Assembly (NCBI GenBank): GCA_003218525.1
Contig: QHNU01000100.1
Span: forward strand, 1 to 9,859
Reading direction: 5' to 3'
Length of the DNA: 9,859 bases
Source of the DNA: Verrucomicrobiota bacterium
GTDB taxonomy: Bacteria; Verrucomicrobiota; Verrucomicrobiia; Chthoniobacterales; UBA10450
This document shows positions 1 to 6,124 of this stretch, one piece after another; positions within the stretch are counted from its first letter, which is position 1, and each line of letters begins with the position of its first letter. Under the pieces are notes generated by a model. That model had not been told where the DNA came from. It was given only the letters and a program-made list of their open reading frames with translations, and searched no databases. Both the position numbers and the translations under genes were made by a program.

Positions 1-1
1 G

Positions 2-1210
2 AGGAACGAAGAACAGAATTCGGCCCAGCCCGTCAACGCCGTCATTGAGTGGAATAGAACTCTTTTGGTAATCGTTCGCACGCCCGGCGGTCAGCCAGCT
101 ACCGTTCACTCGACTCGCAATTTCGCAATTTTGCACGCTGCCATCTACGACGCCGTCAATAATATCGAGCCAAAGTTCAGCCCGTACCTTGTGCGACTTC
201 CCGATGTTCCGAGGAGCGCGTCCAAAATAGCTGCGGCTGATAAGGCAGCTCATGATGTCCTCGTGTCCCTATATCCTGCGTTTCAGGCGTCGTTGGACAC
301 GGAACTGGAGCAGGATCTCGCGCTGCTTCCCGATAACGAGCGAAAAGCTCAGGGAATTGCCGTGGGGCAGGCGGTTGCCGGTCAACTGCTCGCTGCGCGT
401 AGCTCCGATGGAGCGAATGTAATTCCACCACCGTACGTCCCGGGAACCCACGCCGGAGACTACCAGTTGACGCCGCCTAATTTCGCGCCAGCGGATTTTA
501 CCCAGTGGCCCGAGGTCACGCCGTTTGCGTTGGAGCGGGCCGAGGACTTCCGTCCTGGTCCTCCTCCTGCACTCACAAGTGCCGTTTATACTGGGGTCTT
601 CAATGAAGTCAAAAGTCTCGGGTTCGTTGACAGTACAACCCGCACTGCGGAACAAACCGAGATCGGCAAGTTCTGGAACGGCAACATCCAGGACTTCTGG
701 AACGAGATCGCGCAGACTGCGGCGCTGGATCATCATCTCAATCTTGACCAAAGTGCGCGTCTCTTTGCGCTGCTAAATATCAGCCTTGCCGACACTACGA
801 TCGCCTTCTTCGAGGCTAAGTACACCTACAACTTTTGGCGTCCGGTAACTGCGGTTGAATTCGCAGGCACTGATGGAAATCCGCAGACCGAACCTAATCC
901 AGGGTGGCTACCACTATCCACCAAGACCGCTCCAGATCCTTCCTACCCCGGAGCACACAGCGCAATCAGCAAAGCGGGCGCCACCGTGTTGGGCTTTTAC
1001 TTCGGAGACCAATTCGCTTTCGACGTCACCTCCGAGTCACTGGCGGGAGTGACGCGACACTTCACCAGCTTCTCCGCCACGGCGGAAGAAGCGGGACTGA
1101 GCCGTATTTACGCAGGGCAACACTTCCGGACTGACCACATCGCTGGTAAGGGTCTAGGCGGACAGGTCGCACAGTCTATCGACGAGAACATTCTGCTCCC
1201 AGGGGAATAG
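2..1210 (+). CDS. Vanadium-dependent haloperoxidase-like protein, 5'-truncated by the window edge
   Basis: Member of the vanadium haloperoxidase/PAP2 superfamily, whose enzymes bind vanadate (or phosphate) and oxidise halides with peroxide or act as acid phosphatases. The frame is open back to base 2, and upstream codons read V-I-E-W-N-R, the usual family N-terminal motif, so the TTG at 65 is not the real start and the N-terminus, including any signal peptide, lies outside the window. Counting residues from codon 65, the metal-site residues are all present: K252-x6-R259-P, then P-S-Y-P-G-A-H298, then S-R347-x5-H353-x3-D. The central motif has Gly-Ala where classical haloperoxidases have Ser-Gly before the His. 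Helix-rich text around A-I-L-H-A-A-I-Y-D-A-V-N is also typical. Family assignment is strong; halogenating activity and preferred halide cannot be told from sequence. The next gene starts 242 bases downstream. Confidence 0.9.
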   Translation, partial: RNEEQNSAQPVNAVIEWNRTLLVIVRTPGGQPATVHSTRNFAILHAAIYDAVNNIEPKFSPYLVRLPDVPRSASKIAAADKAAHDVLVSLYPAFQASLDTELEQDLALLPDNERKAQGIAVGQAVAGQLLAARSSDGANVIPPPYVPGTHAGDYQLTPPNFAPADFTQWPEVTPFALERAEDFRPGPPPALTSAVYTGVFNEVKSLGFVDSTTRTAEQTEIGKFWNGNIQDFWNEIAQTAALDHHLNLDQSARLFALLNISLADTTIAFFEAKYTYNFWRPVTAVEFAGTDGNPQTEPNPGWLPLSTKTAPDPSYPGAHSAISKAGATVLGFYFGDQFAFDVTSESLAGVTRHFTSFSATAEEAGLSRIYAGQHFRTDHIAGKGLGGQVAQSIDENILLPGE

Positions 1211-1452
1211 AAACATCAGAAAGTCTTTTATCCCTAGCAATCGTTTCGCAAGAGGCCCGCGGGGTCTTACATGGTGGTTGCTCGGTCGGCGAGAGACGGA
1301 GAAATCCGCGTCAACTCTATCATCAAGCAGGCCAGCGTACGATTGTCGATCTGGACCTTGCAGAAAAGGGGACGTACAGACGCTGCTCGCAGACCAGTGA
1401 TCGCGTGGCGAGTTCAAGATATGCATAACTTTTCAACCTTACAAAAACTCGG

Positions 1453-1749
1453 ATGAGCTCCGAAGCGAGGAATGGGTTCCACGTAAAGTATGACGATGGT
1501 GTCCAGAAAATCCGCGATGCGGCTGTAGCCGTGATAAGGCAGTTAGACCAATTGCGTTCAACCGGACCGATGCCGCGCGAAACACTCGACGCAGAGGTCG
1601 CGCGCATCGCACGAGAGAAGCTGCAGCCGTACGGATGCGATCTCGTTGTTTATCGGACGGATGGTGGGCTGACGCGATTCTTAATCGAGGTCCAGAACAC
1701 TGGGAGGCGATACGATTTAATTAAGAGCTTTTTCCACTGCGAACGATGA
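1453..1749 (+). CDS. Small hypothetical protein, paralog of the 5410-5736 product
   Basis: A 98-residue protein I do not recognise. It is supported as real because it aligns over about 80 residues without gaps to the 108-residue product at 5410-5736, with about 36 identities by hand count. Shared residues include K-I-R near residue 20, R-S-x-G-P near 36-40, E-V-A-R-I-A near 48-53, then D-L-x-V and a C-terminal Y-D-L-x-K-x-F. The first half looks helical; the second half has alternating hydrophobics suggesting beta strands. It has no signal peptide or membrane segment, so it is probably cytoplasmic. The ATG at 1453 is the only ATG, GTG or TTG between the in-frame stop at 1426-1428 and the conserved region, but it lacks a clear Shine-Dalgarno sequence. 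It stands alone between the haloperoxidase gene and the secreted protein gene. Confidence 0.7.
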   Translation: MSSEARNGFHVKYDDGVQKIRDAAVAVIRQLDQLRSTGPMPRETLDAEVARIAREKLQPYGCDLVVYRTDGGLTRFLIEVQNTGRRYDLIKSFFHCER

Positions 1750-1763
1750 ATCGGCTCCGCTAA

Positions 1764-1799
1764 TGCGAGTATGATGCTTGCTCACCCAACTAACTCGCA
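1764..1799 (+). terminator. Weak inverted repeat after the small ORF, possible terminator
   Basis: TGCGAGT at 1764-1770 is the exact reverse complement of ACTCGCA at 1793-1799, with a 22-base loop. It starts 15 bases after the stop of the small ORF and precedes the promoter-like element at 1833. No T-run follows directly (CTTTT appears only at 1816-1820), so this is at best a weak terminator. Confidence 0.2.
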
Positions 1800-1832
1800 G
1801 CCGCAACTCTAGCCGCTTTTCGTCCCGAATGC

Positions 1833-1856
1833 GGAATAAAACGCGCCTAAACCGGT
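1833..1856 (+). promoter_or_regulatory. Putative ECF-like promoter, copy 1 (GGAATAAA ... CGGT)
   Basis: GGAATAAA at 1833-1840 and CGGT at 1853-1856, with 20 bases from the first G of GGAAT to the C of CGGT. The same pair with the same spacing occurs at 4723, 6034 and 7409. Transcription would begin near 1862-1866, so the AAGGAG ribosome site at 1869-1874 would sit just inside the transcript of the secreted protein gene at 1885. The -35-like GGAAT resembles promoters of extracytoplasmic function sigma factors; this is inference from pattern and recurrence. Confidence 0.6.
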
Positions 1857-1884
1857 CTGTATTAACGGAAGGAGACGACTTGAG

Positions 1885-2445
1885 ATGTTTATGACCTATA
1901 GAAGCCTTATTGCAGCCACAATTGTTGTCACGGTTTGCATCTTTGCAGGCTCAAACGCGATGGCACAGCGACATGGCGGCTTCAGTGGCGGCGGATTTCG
2001 CGCTAGCGGCGGCGCCTTTGGTAGGGCCGGGTTTAACGGGGGAGGGTTTCGCGGTGGCTTTAACGGCCGCGGCTTTCGTGGTGGCGGCTTTCGCAACGAT
2101 CGGTTCCGCCATCGCCACTTCGACGACCGGTTTGTCTTCTTTGGCGATTTTGGTGACCCGTTCCTTTACTATCCCTATCCGTATTACGGATACTATCCAT
2201 ACGGATATTATCCTTACGGTTATGGATACGAGCAACCTGTTTACCAAGGCAGCGCCGGATACACCGACTCCTTGATCGGACAAGTCCAGCTCCGCCTCGC
2301 TCGTTCAGGCTATTATCATGGCGCGATCGATGGCGTGAGTGGCAATGCAACGCGACGAGCGATCCGTGAATATGAGCGCGCGCACAGCTTGCCAGCGGAC
2401 GGTCAGGTCAGGAAAAGACTGCTCACAACCATCGGCTTGGGGTAG
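1885..2445 (+). CDS. Secreted Gly/Tyr-rich protein with C-terminal peptidoglycan-binding domain
   Basis: A 186-residue exported protein. Residues 1-27 form a Sec signal peptide with a hydrophobic core and a likely cleavage after A-M-A (27|28). Residues 29-75 are Gly/Arg/Phe-rich repeats (G-G-G-F-R type), followed by a His/Asp/Phe patch, then a Tyr/Pro/Gly tract at 95-115 (Y-Y-P-Y-G units). Residues 128-186 match a peptidoglycan-binding domain of the PG_binding_1 type: Q-x-x-L near the start, G-Y-Y-x-G-x-I-D-G, A-T-x-x-A-I and a final L-L-x-x-I-G-L. It probably sits in the periplasm or on the cell wall, the low-complexity part acting as a spacer or surface-active segment. The ATG at 1885 follows AAGGAG (1869-1874) by 10 bases; the ATG at 1891 is an alternative. 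It has its own promoter-like element at 1833. Specific role unknown. Confidence 0.85.
   Translation: MFMTYRSLIAATIVVTVCIFAGSNAMAQRHGGFSGGGFRASGGAFGRAGFNGGGFRGGFNGRGFRGGGFRNDRFRHRHFDDRFVFFGDFGDPFLYYPYPYYGYYPYGYYPYGYGYEQPVYQGSAGYTDSLIGQVQLRLARSGYYHGAIDGVSGNATRRAIREYERAHSLPADGQVRKRLLTTIGLG
2167..2229 (+). repeat. Tandem imperfect 15-base units encoding Tyr-Tyr-Pro-Tyr-Gly
   Basis: Within the secreted protein gene, bases 2167-2181, 2191-2205 and 2206-2220 are variants of one 15-base unit (TACTATCCATACGGA type) encoding Y-Y-P-Y-G or Y-Y-P-Y-P, with shorter Tyr/Gly pieces between and after them. Most differences fall in third codon positions, so the protein repeat is kept while the DNA drifts. Confidence 0.7.
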
Positions 2446-2592
2446 GTACCATCGAGAGATTTGAATTCCCGAGCTTACCCATTGAGTTTGGCCATCTTGC
2501 CTTTTTGAAAACAGCGTTTTTCGATTAATCCCGAGCGCTAGGCCAAAGTCGCTACTGCGGTCCAGTCAGTTCTTAGTGATTGAGAAATACCA

Positions 2593-3558
2593 GTGATGGG
2601 CCAGCAATTACCACTCGCGATTTACTACGAGCATCCAGAGTGGTTTCGACCGCTATTTGCGGAATTGGATCGCCGCTCCATTCACTATGTGCGCGTCGAC
2701 GCTGGATGCCACGGCTACGACGCAACCGCGGCGGACAGGAAGTACCCGCTGTTATTCAACCGCATGAGCGCCTCCGCCCACCTGCGGGGTAACGCACAAG
2801 GCATTTTCTTCACGCGTGACTACCTCGCGCATCTCGAGCGTATTGGCACACGTGTCATCAACGGCTGCAAAGCCTTCTCGTTCGAGATTTCGAAGGCGGC
2901 GCAACTCGCGCTCCTACACTCGCTGGGACTGGCTACGCCGCGCTCGCGTATCGTGAACTGCGCGATCGAAGTTATCTCCGCGGCAGAGGAAATTGGATTT
3001 CCAGTTATCATCAAGCCAAATATCGGCGGCAGAGGCGCAGGGATTATTCGTCTTGATTCTGTGCCGGAATTGGCGCGTGCGGCCGTGTCCGGCACAATCG
3101 GTTTTGGGATCGATAGCACCGCTCTGGTGCAGGAGTTTCTTCCAATCCGTGGAGGACACATTACGCGCGTCGAGACTCTCGGCGGAAAATTTCTGTATGC
3201 GATCAAAGTCTACACCTCGGGAGAGAACTTTAATCTGTGTCCGGCTGAGATATGCGGGACCGAAGACGGCGCTTCCCCCGTGAACACGCCGGGCCTCGTT
3301 GATGCACCAAAGACCGGATTGAAAGTGGAGGGTTACACGCCCCCACAACAAATAATTGATGCCGTTGAAAAAATCGTTGGTGCCGCACAAATCGAAGTGG
3401 GCAGCGTTGAATACATCGTCGATGATCGCGATGGCCGCGTCGTTTATTACGACATTAATGCCCTTTCCAATTTTGTTGCGAACGCGCCTCAAATTCTTGG
3501 CTTTGATCCGCACGCGCCGCTGGTCGACTACCTTGAGCACCAAACGGAGGGGGCCTAA
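2593..3558 (+). CDS. RimK-like ATP-grasp ligase
   Basis: A 321-residue ATP-grasp protein. This fold activates a carboxylate as an acyl phosphate and joins it to an amine or thiol; RimK-like members add amino acids or make small peptides. Visible features, counting GTG 2593 as residue 1: an N-terminal preATP-grasp domain to about residue 100; the nucleotide-binding V-I-I-K141-P followed by a G-G-R-G-A-G loop; a Q-E-F-L hinge near 180; and magnesium ligands E273 (V-E-Y-I-V-D) and D287-I-N289, where many relatives have Glu-x-Asn. Substrate cannot be told. GTG 2593 and ATG 2596 are adjacent in-frame starts, an in-frame TGA at 2581-2583 rules out anything further upstream, and no strong ribosome site is seen. 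Its stop overlaps the start of the flavin monooxygenase gene by one base, so the two products very likely work together. Confidence 0.85.
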   Translation: MMGQQLPLAIYYEHPEWFRPLFAELDRRSIHYVRVDAGCHGYDATAADRKYPLLFNRMSASAHLRGNAQGIFFTRDYLAHLERIGTRVINGCKAFSFEISKAAQLALLHSLGLATPRSRIVNCAIEVISAAEEIGFPVIIKPNIGGRGAGIIRLDSVPELARAAVSGTIGFGIDSTALVQEFLPIRGGHITRVETLGGKFLYAIKVYTSGENFNLCPAEICGTEDGASPVNTPGLVDAPKTGLKVEGYTPPQQIIDAVEKIVGAAQIEVGSVEYIVDDRDGRVVYYDINALSNFVANAPQILGFDPHAPLVDYLEHQTEGA

Positions 3559-3560
3559 TG
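3546..3560 (+). promoter_or_regulatory. Ribosome site and TAATG stop/start overlap coupling the two operon genes
   Basis: GGAGGGG at 3546-3552 lies five bases before the ATG at 3558-3560. The TAA stop of the ATP-grasp gene (3556-3558) shares its last A with that ATG. A strong ribosome site inside the end of the upstream gene plus a one-base overlap points to translational coupling and a roughly fixed ratio of the two proteins. Confidence 0.8.
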
Positions 3561-4574
3561 CGCTATGGGTATTGGCTCCCAGTCTTTGGGGGGTGGCTCC
3601 GAAACGTGGAAGACGAGCAGATGGAGGCGACGTGGGAATACGCGAGCCGTCTAGCGCGGCGAAGCGAAGAGATCGGGTTCGATCTCACGTTGATCGCTGA
3701 ACTAAACCTCAACGACATCAAAGGCGCCGATGCGCCTGCGCTGGACGCTTGGTCAACAGCCGCAGCCTTGGCAGCAGTGACGAAACGCCTCGAGTTGATG
3801 GTTGCGGTCCGCCCCACCTTTCACTCGCCCGCCCTCCTCGCCAAACAAGCCGCGAACATCGATCATATCGCTGGCCCGGGCCGTCTTTCTCTGAATGTGG
3901 TTTCATCCTGGTGGGCCGATGAGGCGAAGAAGTACGGCATCCATTTCGAGCAGCATGATGATCGCTACGCGCGCACGGCGGAATGGCTTGAAGTCGTCGA
4001 CCAGATGTGGAAACGGGATTATTTTTCTTTCTCCGGAAGTTACTATCAGGTGGAGGATTCGATCCTGCGGCCAAAGCCAATCTCACAGCCACGACCAGTG
4101 ATTTACGCAGGTGGCGAATCGGAAGCGGCGAAGGAATTAATCAGCGAACGCTGTGATGCCTTTGTCATGCATGGAGATCCTCCCGATCGTGTCCGGTCCA
4201 AAATCGCTGACATGTCCGAGCGAAGAAAAAAGAAAGGTCTCAATCCTATGATCTTCGGAGTCGCTGCCTATTCGATCGTTCGTGATACCGAAAAGGAAGC
4301 GCAGAGAGAACTGGCACGCATTACCGACGTGAAGCAGTCCGCCGGTGGCTACCACAATTATCGGCAATGGTTGGCCGGCACAAAGCTAGACCAACATGTT
4401 TCGCTCGAAGATTACTCCGTCAGCAATCGAGGATTACGATCTGGATTGGTCGGCACGCCGAGGCAAATTTCGGAACGCATTGCCGAATTTGAAGCCGTTG
4501 GCGTTGACCTCCTCCTGCTGCAATGCAGTCCGCAATTTGAAGAGATGGAGCGCTTTGCCGAAAACATAATATAA
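3558..4574 (+). CDS. LLM-class flavin-dependent monooxygenase, SfnG/SsuD-like
   Basis: A 338-residue luciferase-like monooxygenase, complete for the family. Relatives use reduced FMN from a separate reductase and oxygen; the closest I can recall are dimethyl sulfone (SfnG) and alkanesulfonate (SsuD) monooxygenases, which cleave C-S bonds. Supporting motifs: the start M-R-Y-G-Y-W-L-P; N113-V-V-S-S-W-W; H133-D-D-R-Y137; L-R-P-K-P-I, then A184-G-G-E-S with A-A-K-E; and G299-T-P-R-Q-I-S-E-R-I, then G-V-D-L-L-L-L near the C-terminus. No flavin reductase or sulfonate transporter is nearby; the partner is the ATP-grasp ligase directly upstream. That suggests tailoring of an amino-acid or peptide-like substrate rather than ordinary sulfur scavenging, but this is inference. 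LLM substrate prediction from sequence alone is unreliable. Confidence 0.85.
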   Translation: MRYGYWLPVFGGWLRNVEDEQMEATWEYASRLARRSEEIGFDLTLIAELNLNDIKGADAPALDAWSTAAALAAVTKRLELMVAVRPTFHSPALLAKQAANIDHIAGPGRLSLNVVSSWWADEAKKYGIHFEQHDDRYARTAEWLEVVDQMWKRDYFSFSGSYYQVEDSILRPKPISQPRPVIYAGGESEAAKELISERCDAFVMHGDPPDRVRSKIADMSERRKKKGLNPMIFGVAAYSIVRDTEKEAQRELARITDVKQSAGGYHNYRQWLAGTKLDQHVSLEDYSVSNRGLRSGLVGTPRQISERIAEFEAVGVDLLLLQCSPQFEEMERFAENII

Positions 4575-4594
4575 ACAATCGAGTGTTCTAACGG

Positions 4595-4633
4595 ACGGCG
4601 GCCTGGAAAACGATTGAGCTGGCTGCCGTTGCG
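4595..4633 (+). terminator. Candidate terminator after the ATP-grasp/LLM operon
   Basis: ACGGCGGCC at 4595-4603 pairs with GGCTGCCGT at 4621-4629 as nine base pairs, one of them G-U, around a 17-base loop. It begins 20 bases after the monooxygenase stop. The tail (TGCGTTTG) is only moderately T-rich, so its efficiency is uncertain. Confidence 0.4.
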
Positions 4634-4722
4634 TTTGTCAACTGGCTACTATCCGCTCGTACTCTGCGCACACCCTCTTTTTGGCCCTTCTGTTTACCCC
4701 AGGGCGAGCTTCCCATTTGAAG

Positions 4723-4746
4723 GGAATATTCGCTGGGCAAAACGGT
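4723..4746 (+). promoter_or_regulatory. Putative ECF-like promoter, copy 2 (GGAATATT ... CGGTAA)
   Basis: GGAAT at 4723-4727 and CGGT at 4743-4746, with the same 20-base offset as the copies at 1833, 6034 and 7409. AAGGCAA at 4759-4765 follows 16 bases after the start of CGGT, as at 6071 and 7445. The predicted transcript would start near 4752-4756 and lead into the membrane protein gene at 4780. The 15 bases between the two boxes differ from the other copies. Confidence 0.55.
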
Positions 4747-4779
4747 AATAACTAGCTGAAGGCAATCTACTGATCGCCA

Positions 4780-5250
4780 GTGAAACTTAGAACTCAGACT
4801 CACATTATGTTTTCTTCTCCTGGCGATTATCAAAAGCCCAACCCACGGAGGGTACCTTCTCGTTTCCTAAGGTACTTGAACATAGGCATACTGGCGTTCG
4901 CTATAACCATTGCTATTGCGCTTCTGGTCACAACGCGAAACAAAGGATCTGAAGCCAACAAGCTCCCTTCGTGTGAAGCAGCAAAGAGCGAGGTTATTGC
5001 TGATAATTACCAGGACGCTTCTCACGCTGTCAGAGGGGAGCTCGTGCAAAAGAAGCCCGCAGTGCCGGAGACGCTCCAGTTCATTGGCAGAGTGATCAGC
5101 GCGTTCAATGACCCGTCTTTAATCGATTATGCGAACCAGCAAGGGACGGATATGCCCGACTCTGCGACACCCGTCGACGATTCGAGCCAATCACCCATTC
5201 CTTCAAGGTCGCCATCGACCCGATCGACCAGATCCTCATTAAACAAGTAG
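4780..5250 (+). CDS. Single-span membrane protein of unknown function
   Basis: A 156-residue ORF without a recognised family. The first 32 residues are polar and basic (several Arg and Lys), residues 33-52 form one strongly hydrophobic helix (I-G-I-L-A-F-A-I-T-I-A-I-A-L-L-V), and about 100 residues follow. By the positive-inside rule that tail would be outside the cytoplasm. The tail has a short, possibly helical stretch near 95-120 (F-I-G-R-V-I-S-A-F) and ends in low-complexity Ser/Pro/Arg/Thr. The start is uncertain: GTG 4780 gives this length, and ATG 4807 keeps the membrane helix while dropping nine residues. Neither has a good ribosome site. The promoter-like element at 4723-4746 just upstream is the main reason to believe the gene is real. 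Confidence 0.5.
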   Translation: MKLRTQTHIMFSSPGDYQKPNPRRVPSRFLRYLNIGILAFAITIAIALLVTTRNKGSEANKLPSCEAAKSEVIADNYQDASHAVRGELVQKKPAVPETLQFIGRVISAFNDPSLIDYANQQGTDMPDSATPVDDSSQSPIPSRSPSTRSTRSSLNK

Positions 5251-5395
5251 TATTGCATGCGAGCACTCTATTTAGTTTTGTCGAACGCCGCGCTTATTAG
5301 TTGTTCTATTGGATTGGTGCCTAGCTGGATCGTTCAGTCGATGACCTCGACTTGGATCCCCGAGAGGATGATGTCAGGGCGCTTAGCACCCAACT

Positions 5396-5402
5396 GAGGA
5401 GG
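5396..5402 (+). promoter_or_regulatory. Strong Shine-Dalgarno site of the second small paralog
   Basis: GAGGAGG at 5396-5402, seven bases before the ATG at 5410. This is the best ribosome site near any of the small genes here and fixes the start of that paralog. Confidence 0.75.
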
Positions 5403-5409
5403 TGCATTT

Positions 5410-5736
5410 ATGAACTCAGAAAATGCTGAGAATCGTTCAGATAGCAGCAATGGTCGCGCTCTAAAAATCCGAGCGGTGGCTGCCACTGTATTAGAGGAAT
5501 TAGGCCAAGTGCGTTCAGCTGGACCTGTTGGCCAGGAAGCGCTCAACCCTGAGGTCGCTCGGATCGCTCACAAACAATTACGACCGGAGGGGTACGATCT
5601 AATTGTTCAGCGCAGGCGAGATCGCTTAGCCAGGCTGTTGATCAAGATCCGGCGCGGCGAAGCCGGATACGATCTAGTTAAGAAGTTTCTCCATGAGAAC
5701 AAGGGATTGCCTCCAGAAACAAGGTCTGACTTGTGA
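5410..5736 (+). CDS. Small hypothetical protein, paralog of the 1453-1749 product
   Basis: A 108-residue protein of the same unnamed family as the product of 1453-1749: ungapped over about 80 residues with about 45 percent identity by hand count. Conserved pieces are K-I-R, R-S-A-G-P, N-P-E-V-A-R-I-A, P-E-G-Y-D-L-I-V and G-Y-D-L-V-K-K-F-L-H. It differs in its polar N-terminal 15 residues and a C-terminal extension of about ten residues. It is highly charged, with no signal or membrane segment. Its TGA stop overlaps the GTG start of the dehydrogenase remnant as GTGA (5733-5736), an arrangement typical of operons; the conserved coupling suggests the downstream gene was once intact. Function unknown. 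Two diverged copies under 4 kb apart imply an old local duplication or a multi-copy family in this genome. Confidence 0.75.
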   Translation: MNSENAENRSDSSNGRALKIRAVAATVLEELGQVRSAGPVGQEALNPEVARIAHKQLRPEGYDLIVQRRRDRLARLLIKIRRGEAGYDLVKKFLHENKGLPPETRSDL

Positions 5737-5981
5737 CTCTCGATCTTAGAGGAAAGAAGGTCATTGTAATCGGCGGGAAACAGTCCATCGGTCGCGCCAT
5801 TGCGGAAGCGGTGGGGCGTGAAGGAGCCGACGTGGTGATTTGGCTGCGCCAATGGAATGATAAAGCGAGCGAAGCGAAAGTAATGCCAATAGCGCAAGTG
5901 GAAGTCGCCCCGCAGCAGGCTAATGGAGCAGCGCCAACCTCGCTCTGGCGCCAAACAGCGGCGCAGAAATCCTACTGGTGA
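5733..5981 (+). pseudogene. Short-chain dehydrogenase/reductase remnant, N-terminal part only
   Basis: An 82-residue frame whose first ~58 residues look like the start of a short-chain dehydrogenase: D-L-R-G-K-K-V-I-V, a glycine motif reading G14-G-K-Q-S-I-G20, R-A-I-A-E-A-V-G-R-E-G-A-D-V-V-I, then a weak match to the third strand (M-P-I-A-Q-V-E-V). The usual T-G-x-x-x-G-I-G is degraded, with Ile for Thr and Ser for the middle Gly. After that the similarity ends, and the frame stops at 5979-5981 where family members run to about 250 residues, so the catalytic Ser, Tyr and Lys are absent. It starts with GTG inside the stop of the upstream small gene. I read it as a decayed gene; a genuine short Rossmann-type protein is the less likely alternative. 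Confidence 0.6.
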
Positions 5982-6033
5982 TCCAGTTGGGGTAAGGCCA
6001 GGAACCTTATATCCGACGCTCAAAAGATTTTTC

Positions 6034-6057
6034 GGAATAAAATCGCGCCACGTCGGT
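6034..6057 (+). promoter_or_regulatory. Putative ECF-like promoter, copy 3 (GGAATAAA ... CGGTAAGG)
   Basis: GGAATAAA at 6034-6041 and CGGT at 6054-6057, 20 bases apart start to start. The surrounding 6023-6077 is closely related to the element at 7401-7451, from AAGATTT on the left through AAGGCAA on the right. It lies 67 bases before the ferritin-like gene, in a region with no other gene, just beyond the dehydrogenase remnant. Confidence 0.65.
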
Positions 6058-6066
6058 AAGGACCGG

Positions 6067-6090
6067 ATGCAAGGCAATCCGCCAAGCTAA
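6067..6090 (+). other. Possible 7-codon leader ORF (M-Q-G-N-P-P-S)
   Basis: ATG at 6067-6069 is followed by CAA GGC and three further sense codons before TAA at 6088-6090; an AAGGA lies just upstream at 6058-6062. The second related leader has ATG CAA GGC AAG TAG at 7441-7455. Both start M-Q-G and end before the main gene. With a start of transcription near 6063-6066 the ATG would be almost leaderless. The conserved bases may instead be an RNA or DNA signal, so coding is only a possibility. Confidence 0.2.
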
Positions 6091-6124
6091 ACACCAGACT
6101 ACAACCAAAATCAAACCACATTCT

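Noticed and set aside
65..67. TTG at 65 as the start of the haloperoxidase-like gene
   Set aside because: The frame is open upstream and already encodes the conserved V-I-E-W-N-R motif, so the gene begins outside the window.
51..69. GGAATAGA followed by TGGT near the window start
   Set aside because: It codes for the W-N-R motif of the haloperoxidase-like protein, and the spacing and second box do not match.
1271..1456. 61-residue + strand frame before the first small paralog
   Set aside because: No ribosome site, no domain, and its end overlaps the start of the conserved small gene; the 1211-1452 gap shows nothing else convincing.
1951..2283. 110-residue minus-strand frame opposite the Gly/Tyr-rich gene
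   Set aside because: It is the complement of repetitive Gly/Arg codons, giving Ala/Pro/Lys low complexity; the + strand has a signal peptide, a ribosome site and a recognisable domain.
2505..2529. TTGAAA plus GATTAAT as a housekeeping promoter for the ATP-grasp operon
   Set aside because: The spacing between the boxes is only about 12-13 bases, too short for a sigma-70 promoter; the real promoter of this operon was not identified.
2914..3543. 209-residue minus-strand frame inside the ATP-grasp gene
   Set aside because: The + strand frame carries complete ATP-grasp motifs and is coupled to the next gene; the minus frame shows no family features.
5607..6077. 156-residue minus-strand frame across the dehydrogenase remnant and promoter copy 3
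   Set aside because: It runs through the 3' end of the small paralog, the remnant and the promoter repeat with no recognisable domain; it is most likely an open frame by chance.
6013..6090. Open + frame (F-G-I-K-S-R-H-V-G-K type) through promoter copy 3, partly kept in copy 4
   Set aside because: Some substitutions look conservative, but a two-base gap breaks the frame between the copies, and copies 1 and 2 keep only the promoter boxes, so a DNA or RNA signal explains it better.
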